Origin: Casuarius casuarius
Lineage: Eukaryota; Chordata; Aves; Casuariiformes; Casuariidae
Assembly (NCBI GenBank): GCA_003342895.1
Contig: PTFA01000399.1
Location: forward strand, 323,501-387,500
Reading direction: 5' to 3'
Length of the DNA: 64,000 bases
Shown piece by piece: positions 26,800 to 40,004 of the stretch. How positions within the stretch are numbered: position 1 is the stretch's first letter; every line of letters starts with the position of its first letter. The notes beneath the pieces were generated by a model. That model worked only from the letters and a program-made list of their open reading frames with translations. It was not told where the DNA came from and searched no databases. Position numbers and translations under genes: made by a program.

Positions 26800-28100
26800 T
26801 TTAGATAGCACATTAATGTGATGGATTGTTTTCCATGTCTGTTTAATTTTAGCAAATTGTTCGGTTGCCTCAATATTGTACGTTTAAGGAAATTCAACTG
26901 TCAATTCCTATTAAACTGGGCTGAGTTTTATATTGTTAATTCAGTTGTCTTTCACACTCTGACTGTTAAACCTAAAAAACTCTTTACAAAGGCAGATTTA
27001 TGGTGGATGCCATCTGGCCTGATAGAAGGAAACATATATTGATTTTTAATATTTTCTCCAAACTTGTTTACTCTAGGATAATACAGCAGCTGTGTGGCGG
27101 CTTGTCTCAGAGTGGAAAGGATTATTACCAGTGCCTTTTGATGAGATAAATTACCTAGAATGACTTGAATAGCTAAAGGGTATACTTTGATGTTATGTCG
27201 CTTCATTTACCCTTATGACTAAATGATTATTGATTTTATATTTTTAAGCTTTTGAAACGTGAAAATAAGTTGCTAGAGAAGCCTAGCTATGTTAGTTTTA
27301 TTAATTTATTTCTGCAGGGCATAATTCACTTTGGACCAGGTTGTGGAGGTTTTGGGTTCATGACCGACTCCAGATACAGTTGCAAAGAAATGGCTTATTT
27401 ATATAGTCATTGCGAGTAGTTCCAAAATCAATACAGTCTGGGATTGGATGATTAAACTTAGTCCCTTTGTGGGATTCATTCCTGTAGCTACTTCTGAAAT
27501 GATCTTGACTGAAGCAGATTCATGTGATCCAGTCTACAAATAGCAAGTTTGTTCAAGTTGAAATATTATTTTTTGCTCATCATTTTTTTAATCTACTGTG
27601 TTCACTCAGTGACATTTTAACAACCAGAAAAAAGCGGTTGATTGACTACTTCAATGAAATCACTAATCTGCATTCAAAGAGTTGCCTCCAAAGACTACTT
27701 AGATTTTCCATGGATAGATTTAACTACTGCTTTGATCAGTTAGTCGCAGTGTGCAGTGGATTTAGGTCTCTGTACTTATGTAGGCAGCAGGAATCCAAGG
27801 TGTACACTAAACCTTTAAATAGTCTTCACAGTTCAAAACAGCTATTTGCCTTTTGTGTACAGCAGACACCCACATATTTCTGTGAAGTATTGCCTTTTCT
27901 ATCATCATTTAACATGTTGGTGCTATTTAATGTTTGTCTGAAATGTGACTCTGCTGTCAGTCTATTGAAGTATTTTGTAGACACTGGAACAAGTGCAGAA
28001 ATGTTGCTTGAAAAAAAATCTCTCTCCACTTTTTCCCACAATGACTATTTATACATGCGTTTCATCTGGTATCGTTTCATGCCTTAAACAGCAGTACTTT
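26800..28100. promoter_or_regulatory. Candidate regulatory/conserved segment with a 187-codon open frame
   Basis: This stretch is rich in TF-like cores such as 'tgtttaa', 'aattcaac', 'ctttacaaag' and 'tttattaattta', has isolated CpGs and lacks recognised repeats. It contains a long plus-strand open frame at 27,524-28,087 that opens with GTG; the first in-frame ATG is at 27,710 and leaves 125 codons. The translation is rich in Phe, Leu and Cys, matches no family I know, and has no acceptor or donor pattern at its ends, so I judge it a chance frame. The regulatory call is an inference from texture, not alignment. Confidence 0.25.
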
Positions 28101-28799
28101 TAAACTTAATTTCTTCTGGAAAGGTTCAGCAGCCAAACTACTGCATTATCTTATTTAATATTAAAAATGTGGATCAGAATCCTGACATTTCATTTATATA
28201 GACCATGAACAAATTATGAATAATATTGTTAGTAGTATTGCAGCTCTCTAAAAGCAACTGAAGGCAGTAAGCTATAACAAAGGCTATAGGACTCTAACAA
28301 AGTTTATTACTTGGAAGAGTTAGCAGTGCATGAACCTGTACCGGACTGTCTAAACTAAAGAATAATATTTCATGATTTAACAGTACATATCCATCCATCT
28401 TCTGTATAGGCTATTAACCATATGCTTGTCTCTTGTTCCTACATAACTAAATATGAAGAAACTTTTTTTTAAATACATGCCTCAGCTAAAACTTTGTGTT
28501 TCTAAAGCATAGAAATCTTTCTATATGATAAATTTTATGTAGATAATATTTGTTATTTTAAATATATGTATTTTTTTTTTTGTCAGTCAGGAATGCTATT
28601 CCCCAGAAGGATCTTTTATTGTTATAAGCCTTGGCAGCATATTTTACAGAGTTAAAAAGAGGTGTAAAACACTTTTTCTTACTTTAGGCACAATATATGT
28701 ATAATTAATGTGTAGTAAATTATATGGCCCAGTTTAAGGCTTGTTTAAATGCATAGAATTTGAAGTCTAATGCAGGAATAAAATAACTTTTGGATCAGT

Positions 28800-29090
28800 G
28801 TAATGTAATATGTTGATCCATTTTACAGGGTGGTGGTGATTATTTAATTAATCACCTTTTGACAATTATTCACACAGGTCCAAATCAAGGTCTCCATTAA
28901 AACCAAAGAATAGCTTCATTACAAATGACCCATAAAAGTGTCAAGTGCTGGCAGTGAAGACAAGTAATTTCCTTTCCCTTTAAACCATTAGATCGAATGA
29001 TGGGGGAGGGGAAGGTGATGAAGTGCGTAATAGTGTGATTACAAAGAAAAGCTTAAACAGTAAATTTGACAGCCGCCTTAGAGTGGATAG
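28800..29090. promoter_or_regulatory. Candidate enhancer with homeodomain palindrome
   Basis: A perfect 8-bp inverted repeat, ggtgatta (28835-28842) and taatcacc (28849-28856), is centred on 'tttaat', giving several overlapping TAAT/ATTA homeodomain cores. Nearby are 'gacaattattcacac', an NKX2-type 'tcaagtg' (28941-28947), 'cataaaa' (HOX-like), 'gattacaaag' (TCF/LEF-like) and CpG-containing 'gacagccgcctt'. There is no repeat or open frame. The density and symmetry of motifs look like a developmental enhancer; orthology cannot be checked here. Confidence 0.35.
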
Positions 29091-31985
29091 AAGATAAGGG
29101 TTGTAAACTGTTGGTTCTATACCTCCAAAAAGCTTTTAATTTTATAAGAAGACAGGAATGAGTGGATTACATTTTCAAGAAACTTTTTTTATCCTCTTTT
29201 GGTGTTTACTTATGAATTGAGATTTGAAAATCATCTAACTTAAAGCCATGTAGCTATAAAATAAATACTGAATTGCCTTACGAACATTGCTTAAAATAAC
29301 ACTTAATTGAGATAAAATTGTTTTACAGTTCTACACCTATTTTCAAAGTCTTCTTATCTATGGAATCTCTTCTATATCATATTGGTTAGAAAATCAGTAG
29401 GACATTTATGTCAGAGTAATTACTTTGGGCACCTTCTTTTATGTCTGGAAAGTACCAAGAACTACTGATTGATTTTGTGTAGAGATAAAATTGCACTCAT
29501 CTTCGATTAAATGTAAATGCTCTATGTCTTGGTGAAAGTTCTTATGTCCTTACTGTGCCAAAAACATTTGCAATGGTTTTAATTCTCAGCTTCTGATAAA
29601 GTCTTGTATATTTCTCTAATGACCACTACAGTTTCTCTATAAAAAGATAATTTTTGCACCTTTCAGCTCAAAATACAATCCTATATCTTCAATATTAAAT
29701 CCAGCTAAATATTCATAAAATGAAATGAGATAGCACTGTAGCTTCAGAAAGAGTAATGAGAATAACAAGAGTATCACTTTCAGGTCAGCCAAATTGAAGA
29801 AAAGATCATTTATCGACCGCATTCTGATTTTGAACACATATTTAATAAGCCTATAGTAGTTTTTCTTGTTCTGTTTCCTTGTTTTACTTTAGCTTGTGAA
29901 ATAAAGCTTTTCTAAGGAATTCCATGTAGTGACCTTATCTCTTAAGCAGGCACACTGGCTTCAATTTTAGAGAGCTAACAGGTGGTGATTATTAAGTTCA
30001 GCTATCGTCACAAATAGACCTTATATTTATACTCTCACTTTAAGATACTGGATAATCTTGCTAGCATAGATTCCACTTACTACAGAAAATGAATATATAT
30101 TTAGTAGTTCTTCAAAAGAGCAGCAAATATTGACCAGTTCTGGAGATGTATTTGTTAAATCTACTTGTCATTCTTTCTTTGATCTTCATTTGTTTTAAAA
30201 ACTTGCACCTATGGTTGGACTAGTTACTGTAAAAAATCCCAAAAGTTCAAGTGCTGCTTCTAAAAACTAATGGCTATTGACTTTCATTAGGATTTCTGTG
30301 ATGTTATCTAACCCTGTAAAGACATTTGTGGTATGCAGTTTACATTGTATCTAGTGATTGTATAATCATTATTGATTTTACTTGTGTGTAGTACCTATGT
30401 CAAACAACCTAATATATTTAAATGGTGATTATTTCAGCAATATATCTATTATTAGATAAGATCAAAGGCGGTTAAATGTGTAGCAGATAGTGTGATAAGA
30501 TGATATAATGTGTATTTGTGCCAGTACCTATGCCCTTTTGTGCATAAAACTGCAATTCATAGTCTTTAATGATTAACACTCTGAAGCATGTTGTGATTTT
30601 TATCCTGTAGTAGAATAAAGTATGACAGATGGATTAAAGGAAGCCCAGTCTTAAAGCAAAAGGCCTAGGAGTTATGTAAATGTAATACAATTAGATGAAT
30701 TGCTTTTCAAAGACCATGGGAAATCATTCTGTATACTCCATTCACTTCTTGTTTTCCTACCAGTACTTGTGAAGAAAACCAGAAATATATTTAGAAAGCT
30801 GCATGATTTCCCAAAGGATATAATCGCCGCTAATCCCATGAGTATGGATTAACAGAATAACTCGGCCCATAACAGCAAGTGATTTCTCAGGCTGATCTCA
30901 TGAGCTGAATGGTTATTGTATTTTATTAGTGATCAGATGGTATTCTTCTTAGACTATAGTAGAAAAGTGGCAAATGCATTAATTTAACATCAAAGAACAC
31001 TATAGTTTACTTGTGGTGTTTCTCTATTTTTACTAATATCATTTAATTAGAATATGCTTCTGGTCAAAAAATAAATGCTGAACTATATATTTAGTGCAAT
31101 TAAATAAAATACAATATGTCAATATATCTATAATACTGAGGTGAAAGTACAAACCCTGTCTTTTCATTTTGTCTTTTTACTGTTGTGGTTTCATCACTTT
31201 CTGTGTTGCTCCACAAACAGATGTTGCATTTGAAAACATAATATCTGTGCCTGCAAAATACACTCTTGAACGTGTGATTGTACTCTCTTAGCAAAGCTGA
31301 CAACTTTATTACAAATATTTAGCAGTTCTAAAAACTGGAGCCTTATGATTGTACAACAGGCATATGTTCGGCTCCTGCCACTAGTTTCAGTCTGGAAATG
31401 GTTCCTGCGCAAGTGCTAAGCCTCCACACTTGGTGTTAGATTGAGATTATATAGGATGTAGATGTGTGTTATGTCCACTATTTACTTGCTACTCATATCC
31501 TCAAAATTGCTGTTTGATTTTGCCCTTTCTCTCTTCTGTATCTGGATGTAACGAAGGAACTATTACTGTCCCTAGCTCCTTAACACTGTCTTCCATCTGG
31601 AAGTTACCAACCCGGATAGTCCAATGCTGGAGCAACTCGTGGATGTTTCCTAATTCATCTCAAAGAAAAACAGACATATAATTTAAACAATTAATATGCT
31701 TGTGTGCAATAACCTGTCTGAATTTGCCTGAAGCAGTTGAAGAATGCTCTCAGCAAAAGCTCTTCCAGTAACTCATCATTAAAGGTGATTGTTCTATTGA
31801 CCAAGTAATAAAGGGGTAACTCCAGCAGGGAGTAGTGTTGAGCAGCTGGAGCATTAATCTCTTCACTGGCACAGCTGGATTAAGAATAGAGTGCTAGGTC
31901 CCAATGGACTGCTCTCAGTTTTAGTGAGTCTGCAAGCACAAAGATGCCTACCTGGTAATGTCACCTCCTGGCTCCAACCTTTAGT
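29091..31985. other. Non-coding stretch, possibly partly conserved
   Basis: AT-rich DNA without recognised repeats. The piece at 30,810-30,930 has CpG-containing, homeodomain-like text ('aatcgccgctaatccc', 'ggattaacag') and could be another conserved element, at low confidence. Confidence 0.3.
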
Positions 31986-32064
31986 AATCTGGAGCAAGGT
32001 AGCCAAACAGTGTATCCCCTCGTTTGCTGCTGTGGCCCATTCTTCGATTTCCTTGCTCCAGATT
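31986..32064. repeat. 14-bp perfect inverted repeat, 51-nt spacer
   Basis: aatctggagcaagg (31986-31999) is the exact reverse complement of ccttgctccagatt (32051-32064). It lies in a GC-richer island (about 31,860-32,150) in which one frame on each strand is open for more than 80 codons. No protein family recognised on either strand. Confidence 0.75.
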
Positions 32065-35000
32065 GACACCCATCCTAGGGTAAATGTGACAGTCTTGGTG
32101 ATGGGGATATTCATCCCAGATAGGAGAGCAGTGCTTTGAGTTGGGGAAGCATCTTCAGTTGACGGTGAAGCTCCTTGGTTGATTCTCAGTTTTGGAAACT
32201 CAAAGTCCTTTTAACGGAAAAATTTCACATTCAGCATATATTTAGAAGCTGAATGGTGAATTGTTTATTTTAATCATTTTATCTAGACTCTGATTGTGCA
32301 AGTCCTATCAAAGCTACCTCAGGAATTTGAATCATTCTGTTGAGCTTGGTAAAATAGCATGTGTGCATAAAGCTACTTACCATATGGGTGTCCTCATGGA
32401 ATGCTAAGGACAAATTTTAGACTGCAGAGATTATTTCTTTATATTCCAGATTAACTAAAGATACTGTATTAAGTACAAAGAGTTGCACCCCAGCAATAAT
32501 TATTGACTTGCCATTACAAATTGGCATAGATGTTCCTGAGCAAGCCAGCCAGGTAGGCTTAATTGCAGGACTTGGATCTATGTGATTATCTCTGTTGTAC
32601 ATCCAAACACACCAGTTGAACTTCTCCCTTGTGCAGCCCTGTGATGTGTCAAGATGGTAAACAGAAATAGGAATTGGTGACTTGAAAAAGAGGAGACTGC
32701 TAAAGCAAGCAGGCTTCCTAGAGAATGCCCCACCAGCTCTTCCATCCATGTACTCGTGAATCATTTCCATTATAATTATTTTTACTGAGCTTTGTGGTGA
32801 TCCTTAGACAGGAATAGGCGCAGAAGTGCAAGTGGCTAGATCTCAGGCATTTATTTTTCTGCAGAAAGTGCAATAATGATGTTCTAGTTCACATTTAGGA
32901 GCTTAACTACATAGGAGTTTCTCTTCTATTCTCTGACATACTTTGAGTAGTAAAGCAGCTATTTGTGTAAAATTGTAGTTCAGCCTATTGCAGTTATGAG
33001 AGAAATGAAGAAGAAAAGGTCTACTCTAGTTGTGCCTGGAGTCTATGATTTCTTCTATTAAAGGCAGAGTGTGGGAGAAGACGGGAGTGAGCAGCCAGGA
33101 GCAAAGCTGTGAGCAAGCTTGCAGGGGGTAGCCAAGCTGTCAAGTTATTCTCCTATGTTTATGAGTGTGATCATTCAACTAAAATGCTTATTTGTTTATT
33201 TTAATGTGGTCTTTTACATGTGCAGGCAAGAAAGCACCCAGACAGGAACAAACTTGCTCTTTATTTAAATGCATTTTTAATAATGTATTTTGTATTTTGT
33301 AACACATTTTTTTCAGTTGATACAACTCGTTCTCAAACTTCAGGCATATAAACAATCTAAATGAGTTTGAATTAACTGCCTGGAGCTTTGAAAAAGCCAA
33401 TTAAACAAGTTTAAGTAAAGCCCCCAAACCTTAAATCTTTTTATGCCAAATACTAAATCTCATCACACAAGGATCCAGAGGCCAAAAGGATGCCATGGGA
33501 TAAATTGCGGACAGAGCCTCTAATTCCATGTGTCCTTGAATTTCATTGCACAATTTGTGTCTCTTTCCAAAAGGGTGCAAAGAGGAAGCTAGGAGGAGTA
33601 CGTTAAGAGTATGATTATTATTATGTCTCAGCATCATGTAGAGCCGCTATGCAGAGGAGCTCTGTAGTGGTTGGTTACAGCAACATAATTTCTGCACATC
33701 ATAGCTTTGGGCTGCAGGGAAACAACTCCTACCTCCACCCTCCCCTTTAACTTCACATTGTTTCTCTCCTTTGCTAAGTCCATTCAGTCAGACTTTGTGC
33801 AGGACGCCAAGAAGCTGACTAGAAATTCCTCTTGTCCATTAGAACAGTGCTTAAGGACTTTTGCTTGGGAGACTGTCAACCTCTAAGGTGTCTTTAGGAC
33901 CAGGGTAAATTTGTAGTAGATAAATTTTCTTTAGGTAAGCTGACCAGAAGTCCCATCTTTGGTGTATTTTACCTTTTGAGGGGGTACAGGAAGTTTTCCC
34001 TCTCTCCTCCCCATAAGCCGTTGTCCATTCTGAGCTTTGTGACAAAGGCTGGGAGACAAGCCTTGACTTTTGTGCTGGGCTATATAGTCCTTTGCAAGGA
34101 GTTTGCCTCCAGATACATGATCCAGTGCAGAGGCACGTACTTCCCCCTATCTTCTATGCCTGCTAAATATATTCAGGCCAAGCATATTCCCCATATCCCG
34201 GCCTGTTTTAATTTAACTGGCTATCCTGGCTTAAATGCATGCTTGCCTTTTCCCAGACTCACTTATGCTACGCAAGTGTTCTGTGCAGCTGAAAACCTTG
34301 CTGAGAGAGGAAAGTATCCACTCCAGAAAATAAACAAGCAAACAACCAACAGTTTGTTTGTTCTCCCATTCTACTTTGGGACAAAACAGAGCCTTTCAAA
34401 ACATTCTGTCCAAACCTCTGGGGCTTTCAGTGGAGAGAAAGGGACAGAGTTTGTGGGTTTCACTTTTAAGAACCGAAAGCCCAAAAGGAAAGATGTGCCC
34501 TGGAGAAATGTAAGACCCATAGGAAAGTTCTGAACTGTGCGATGTGGAGCAGCGATTTGATTCTCCTCCAGTCCAAAGGATCATCCTCAGCACTGCTCTT
34601 CTAGAGATTTTTTTTCTTCCTGTTTAGACTGGCTTCATTAAGGAGGGGGGAAAACAACCCAGTCAGCTCTAGATCCAGGCTTTTGTCACCATAGTATATC
34701 TAAATCAATCCCATTTACTGTAAGCCCTTCAGGAAGAGTTGCAGCTACTGTATGTGTTTCAAAAAAAAAAGTCATTTTATGTGCTAAACATGGAATAGAA
34801 GATATTTTACTGAAATTAAAAAAAAATAGTATTTTAGGTTACAGTCATTACTTACACAAAATAAATGATCAAAACTAAGTAACAAACTCACATCTCTCTT
34901 TTGAGATTTCTATGCACAAAGAAATTGGGTTATCTACAAACACTTTATGGTTTTGAAATGTGTGACTGCATTCTAAATACTTGAATTAAAACAATTTGGT

Positions 35001-36808
35001 TTGAATTGTACTATTATAGAAGACTCAAAATCCTTTTATCAGAGGTTCTTTTTTTCCTTTTCTTTCTTTTTTTTTGGTATTATTAAAGGATTTCAAGCTT
35101 TATTATTCGAACAAGATAAACACTATGGTAACTAAGAAAGCCAGCATGTTTTAGAAGTCTGCAGCTTTAAGTGCTTTCTGAGGAGACAAGGTAGTATCTA
35201 TATCCTAGTATTTTCTCAGTGCATGCTATAAAATAGAAGGAAAACATTTCAATTAGATTCCTCAAAAATCATTAGGCATAAAAAGTCCTGACTTCAATGG
35301 AGGTATTGCTTGAGAAACACCTTCAGGATCAATGTCAGTCATACTTCCTTGTGCTGATGCAACAATTTGTAGGAATCTTATTTTTGCAGACTAGAACATA
35401 CCATTTTTAAAGTAAATGCTAAATGCTAATGTAAAATATTTCACTCCCAAGTTTACGGATGTTCTACCTGTGTATGTTTAAAAGCGCAATTCCTTTTTTG
35501 GTGGACAGGTGGCTGAAATGGTAAATGTGAAAAGAATGCCATATGTCTTTGTTTTTCAAGTGAAACATGAAGTCAGTATTAAAAAGTAACTGGTTGAAGC
35601 TTACTGAGTAAAGATGACTAAATTTCAAAAGCTTGAAGTCTCAGTTTACAAGTCTGGATACTTATCTGAAGTTTTCTGAACTGCCTATTTGGGCAGTTTC
35701 GGATGTAAAAAACATGTATGGACATCATGTGAGAACTGCCTGTTTCATTTCAGGGTCTGAGTCCTTCAGACTTTTCTCATTTCCTTTTTTTGAATAGCAG
35801 CTCTGTGCATAAAGACATATGGCATCTTGCGCTTGCTAATGGTCACAAATCCTTTAGAAGGGATTTCATAACCAATGTAGAAAAAATTTAAATATGTATG
35901 AAATCAGAGTTTCAAACATATACAATTCCATCCCCATTGGATTTTATTGTGTCAATGCATTAAAAAAATAGCATATATCTTGCACATTAGTGAAAAAAAA
36001 TATTTTTTCTGAGTGTTTGGGATGATTAAACCTCACTGTATTTGTAATCTAGCACCATTAGTCATTTACACAAATTAGGCACAGGCTATGTTGCATACAT
36101 GATGCTGATAACTTTCAAAACTCACCACCACAGGATATCAAGACCAAGACCTTCATATTTATAAGAATGGTATTTTTATTAGAACACTATAAATAAAAAA
36201 GGAATTCAAACTACAGAAACTATCCAGTTAAGGTCATAAATCATCTTCTAATGATCTGGGAGGGAGGGAGAAATTCTTCTATGGAACATGGTGTAGCATT
36301 TTATACGTCTTCTGAAGCATCTCTACCACTTTCAGGGACCAACTGCCGGACTACCTGATTGGCAGGGTAATTTGCTGCACTAGTGGAATTTGCTACATGT
36401 GGTATTCGCTTTCCACAAATGCAGGCCATAAGAGTTCTGATTTAGAGTGACCGGCATCCAAACCAATCCAAACCCTCTTACCACTAGTCCTATCATCAAT
36501 TTAGGCAGCTTTTCACAAGCCATATCATATTTTCATTAAATGAGAAAAAAACATCCCTGAAGGAAATGCTTTTCTTTTGCTAAATTATATTTTCCTGATT
36601 ATTAAACATTCAGGGCTTTCCTATGTAAGTTTATGACAGGAGCTAGTGACTGTTCAGTTGACTACTGAAGTGTATGAAGTGCCTTAAATTATCAAAATAA
36701 CTGAACATTTAAAATTTTACAGAGTAGTTTGTGACTTAGCAGGACAGTTAAGTCTCCTAAGTACATTTCAATCTCTCTTCTCTCTTCTTGTTTCACTTTT
36801 TACTTCAC
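32065..36808. other. Non-coding stretch, nothing recognised
   Basis: Contains a 185-codon plus-strand frame (33,976-34,533) opening with TTG rather than ATG, Lys/Arg-rich near its end, with no recognisable domain. I treat it as chance. No repeat family recognised. Confidence 0.4.
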
Positions 36809-36828
36809 AAAAAAAAAAAAAAAAAAAA
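36809..36828. repeat. A20 homopolymer
   Basis: Twenty consecutive A residues. No retroposed gene or SINE body was recognised immediately 5' of it, so it may be slippage rather than a retroposition tail. Confidence 0.9.
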
Positions 36829-39080
36829 TGCAACCTGCAGCCAAGAAGTTCTATGCAGTGCCTTTTACTGTAATGCCCAAATAAGGTGTCTTTACTGAAA
36901 GGTGTCTTTAGACTTAGGCTCGTAGAATGTTCTGTGAACTAGAAACTTTATATTTTTATATGGACACCTCACATTGTTATGAAGACATGACAGATATCTA
37001 AGTCTTGATCTGCTGGTTGGATCTGCCAGAGCTTGCAGGACATGAACATATTCCTACCTTGATGGTGAGGCTGAGGAGACAATAGTGAAAAATGAAAGAA
37101 TCAGATTCACAGCTAGAAGGATACTCATTTAAATATGTCCTTTCTGTTTACTTTTCTTCACTTGTCTGCTCTTCTGTTTGTTGAGCTAGTTCATAAAATT
37201 GTGCTGAAAGGCATGGCTGAAAGATGATCACTTTGGTAAGCTGGTAAAAGATCTATATGTTAATACTCTAAAAGCCATTATATGATGCAGACTTTCATCT
37301 AGTAAAATAATAAAACACACTCCATACACTCTGTGTCCATTCAACAAAAATGTTGCTGCGTTCATTTTCTCCTTTTATTGACAGTCAGGTTTGCAGCAAG
37401 CAAGCAGGATGTAACTAGTAACTAGTAAGCTTAAATAGAGCAGCAGCAAATTCTTTACCTGCAGTATGCTACTCAGGCTCTCTTTAGCTCAGATTCTTTT
37501 CCACAAGTTAAAATATTTGTTATGGACATGACTATTTTTCATCCACAAGAAGCAAAAATGTTTCTGCAAAAGCAGCAAATATAACTAGTCTGAGTTTGCA
37601 AATAGGTCAATGGAGCATACGAATTGATTTATTAAGCATCACAAACTAAATATGAGTCAGTAGAAGAATGAGAGTCTACTAATCTTTTCTGTGAGTCTTT
37701 GATCAGCATGTGTTTTAACATTTTAGTGACTTATTTTATAAATAGAATTTAGGATGAAAAGCTTTCAAATATTTCACATGTTCAAGATGCTTGGGACCTG
37801 ATTTCACTAGGTATTTAGCACTATGTACTACTTCCTATCTCCAAGGCAGAGTTTTTGTCTGCTGTTCTGAGTTACAAGAGCTCATGATGTCAAGTACAAA
37901 TCTGGAAGATAAGAAAAATACAATTTATAAAATACCTCTGACACCATTGATTTAAGTAATCTTCCCAGCCTGACACAAGAGCAGTAATGCAAGTGTCCAA
38001 ACATAGCCCATCTAAAATGACTGCTGTCATCCTGCTCGGTTGCCAGCTGCTGCTCCAGAAGTACATGGGTCTCCCACGGTTCCTGTGTCATATCTGCCAT
38101 TCCCATGGAGGGTTCCCATACAGCCTCCAAAAATCTGTGTTTAGGCACCTGAATCACTTTCAGGAACCCTATGGCAAAGACACAGAGAATATTCCAGGAC
38201 ACCAGTAAGCTGTTTTACCCATGAGGTCTTAGTCACTGTACCAATTCCAGCTTCTGGGGGACTTTTCCTAACAGGCAACACCTTTCTTTGCTATGCTATC
38301 TTGGTTAATTCCAGAAGATGGATCCCCTAGCAATTTCTTATTTTTGATCTCTTAATGTCATTTTTCTGTAATTATCCAAAACAACATTCACTTGAGTCAT
38401 CCAGGGGGCTGGAAATGTTAGCTTTCCTCCTCAGTACTGTATTGCTAGAGATAAATGAAAATTCCGATGGCAGTCACTGCACCTGAAGGATTATTTAAAT
38501 TAAATCATGATCCCACTGTGCTATTACCCAATCTCCAACTAGACAGGATATTTGGAATATTAGGAAAAAAAGGAATCCTAACAAATCATAGAATTGTCAA
38601 GAATAATCATGAGAAGTCAAAAGTGCTTTATGTTTGGAGAAAAAAACAAATTACATAGGTACATTATACTATGATGATGAAATACTCTCTACTGGAAAAT
38701 TTATTATCCAGATATTACACAGCGTCTGTTAAAGCTAGTCATTTTTAAATCAGTAACTCTATAGAACGTGCAGATTTTTGAAAGAACTAACCAAAGAGCT
38801 CTCTTGACTAATAAAGTTGTTTTTCAATAACTCTAGGAATTTGGAAAAGTCCAAAAAAAAAGAAAAATAATAAAGCTATTATTGTGTCAATGTTTTAGAA
38901 TAATAAACAGGAAGGCCATGGCAATTAAAGGCCTACTAACCTGACCCTGACCACAAATTAATCAAGTACCCACTGTGACATGTGATTAAAAAAGAATTAC
39001 AAAGAGAAATATAACTAATCCTTCTGAACATGGACTTATAGAAACTTGCTTATATATTTCTTCCCATAATAATACATCTT
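36829..39080. other. Non-coding stretch, nothing recognised
   Basis: AT-rich sequence with short chance open frames on both strands (for example around 37,880-38,210). Confidence 0.4.
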
Positions 39081-39111
39081 TTACAAAAAAAAGGTGGGGT
39101 TTTTTTTGTAA
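39081..39111. repeat. 12-bp perfect hairpin with G-rich loop
   Basis: ttacaaaaaaaa (39081-39092) pairs with ttttttttgtaa (39100-39111) around the loop 'ggtgggg'. It lies just upstream of CR1-derived sequence. Confidence 0.8.
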
Positions 39112-39199
39112 GATATTTGACCAGTTACCACATATTCTGATGAAGGAATCCAACTATTCTTAAATGCCCAATAATATTCATTATGTGAATGAAAAATCG

Positions 39200-39300
39200 T
39201 AGTAACTGTTCAGAATATTGGGAAATATCGTTTATCCGTTCCTGGCCCTTCTTACTTAATCTTTCTATCAATGATCTGAAAAAAGCTATTATTGATAAAA
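39200..39300 (+). mobile_element. CR1 ORF2 fragment (out of order)
   Basis: 'ctggcccttcttacttaat' followed by 'tatcaatgatctgaaaaaag' corresponds to the CR1 reverse-transcriptase segment normally read as GPLLF.IFINDLE. In an intact CR1 this lies downstream of the segment found at 39,330-39,665, but here it lies upstream, so two copies or a rearrangement are implied. Confidence 0.5.
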
Positions 39301-39329
39301 TTGGAGGCTGATAAAGCAAATGCTATAAA

Positions 39330-39665
39330 GAAGATAGATAGGTCCCTGATTAATGGGCACATGGATAAACATGAAATACTGGGGAAGGAACAATTTTTTT
39401 TGTGAAGAGATGTCATGCCTCACAAACCTATAGAACTTTTTTGAAGGAGTCAACACTAATACGGAGAAAGATTTAGCTGATATAGCTTTTCAAATATCCA
39501 AAAGACATTCAGCAAAGCCCCTCTTCAAAGTTTTATAAAGAAACTAAGCTACTGCAGGATGTGAGAGAAGGTCCCTAAATGGATAAACAATTTCTTAACA
39601 GATGGTAAGAGTAAATGGTCACTGTTCATAATGCAAGGTAATCACCTCAGGAGTCTCATAAGGGT
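39330..39665 (+). mobile_element. CR1 LINE ORF2 (reverse transcriptase) fragment
   Basis: The order of landmarks follows CR1 ORF2: 'gcacatggataaacatgaa', 'ggggaaggaacaa', 'atgtcatgcctcacaaacct', 'atagaacttttttgaagga', then a decayed form of the FxKAFD catalytic-motif region ('caaaagacattcagcaaagc') and 'gagagaaggtccctaaatgg'. Multiple stops and indels make it a dead copy. It does not include the 3' UTR. Confidence 0.8.
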
Positions 39666-40004
39666 ATGTTATAATCAATCATCTGAAAAGAAATGAATAA
39701 TTGCGCAATAAAGTTTGATATGATGATATCAAGTTTTTAGGATAATAAAGATAACTACAAAGAAAAGAAAAAAGGAAAAGATGGTGCTGAAAGATTTGTT
39801 GATAAAATGGCAAACTCTGGATGCTAAAATGTGCTAAAAAGTGACCAGATAATTTATGGAAGAAAAATCCATCAGGAGAGTCAAATAGCACCTTTGGTTT
39901 AGGAAATCCCTGTGTTACATATTGCTGGGAGCTGCGAGAATACTCTTATAAAGTGCTGCTATCTTACTCACATACTTTTCCTTAAGCATGTAATATTGGT
40001 CACT

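Noticed and set aside
33976..34533. 185-codon plus-strand open frame
   Set aside because: Opens with TTG, has no recognisable domain and no splice-site support at its ends; a frame of this length is not surprising by chance in 64 kb.
36809..36828. A20 run as the tail of a processed pseudogene
   Set aside because: No recognisable transcript-like or SINE body 5' of it and no target-site duplication seen.
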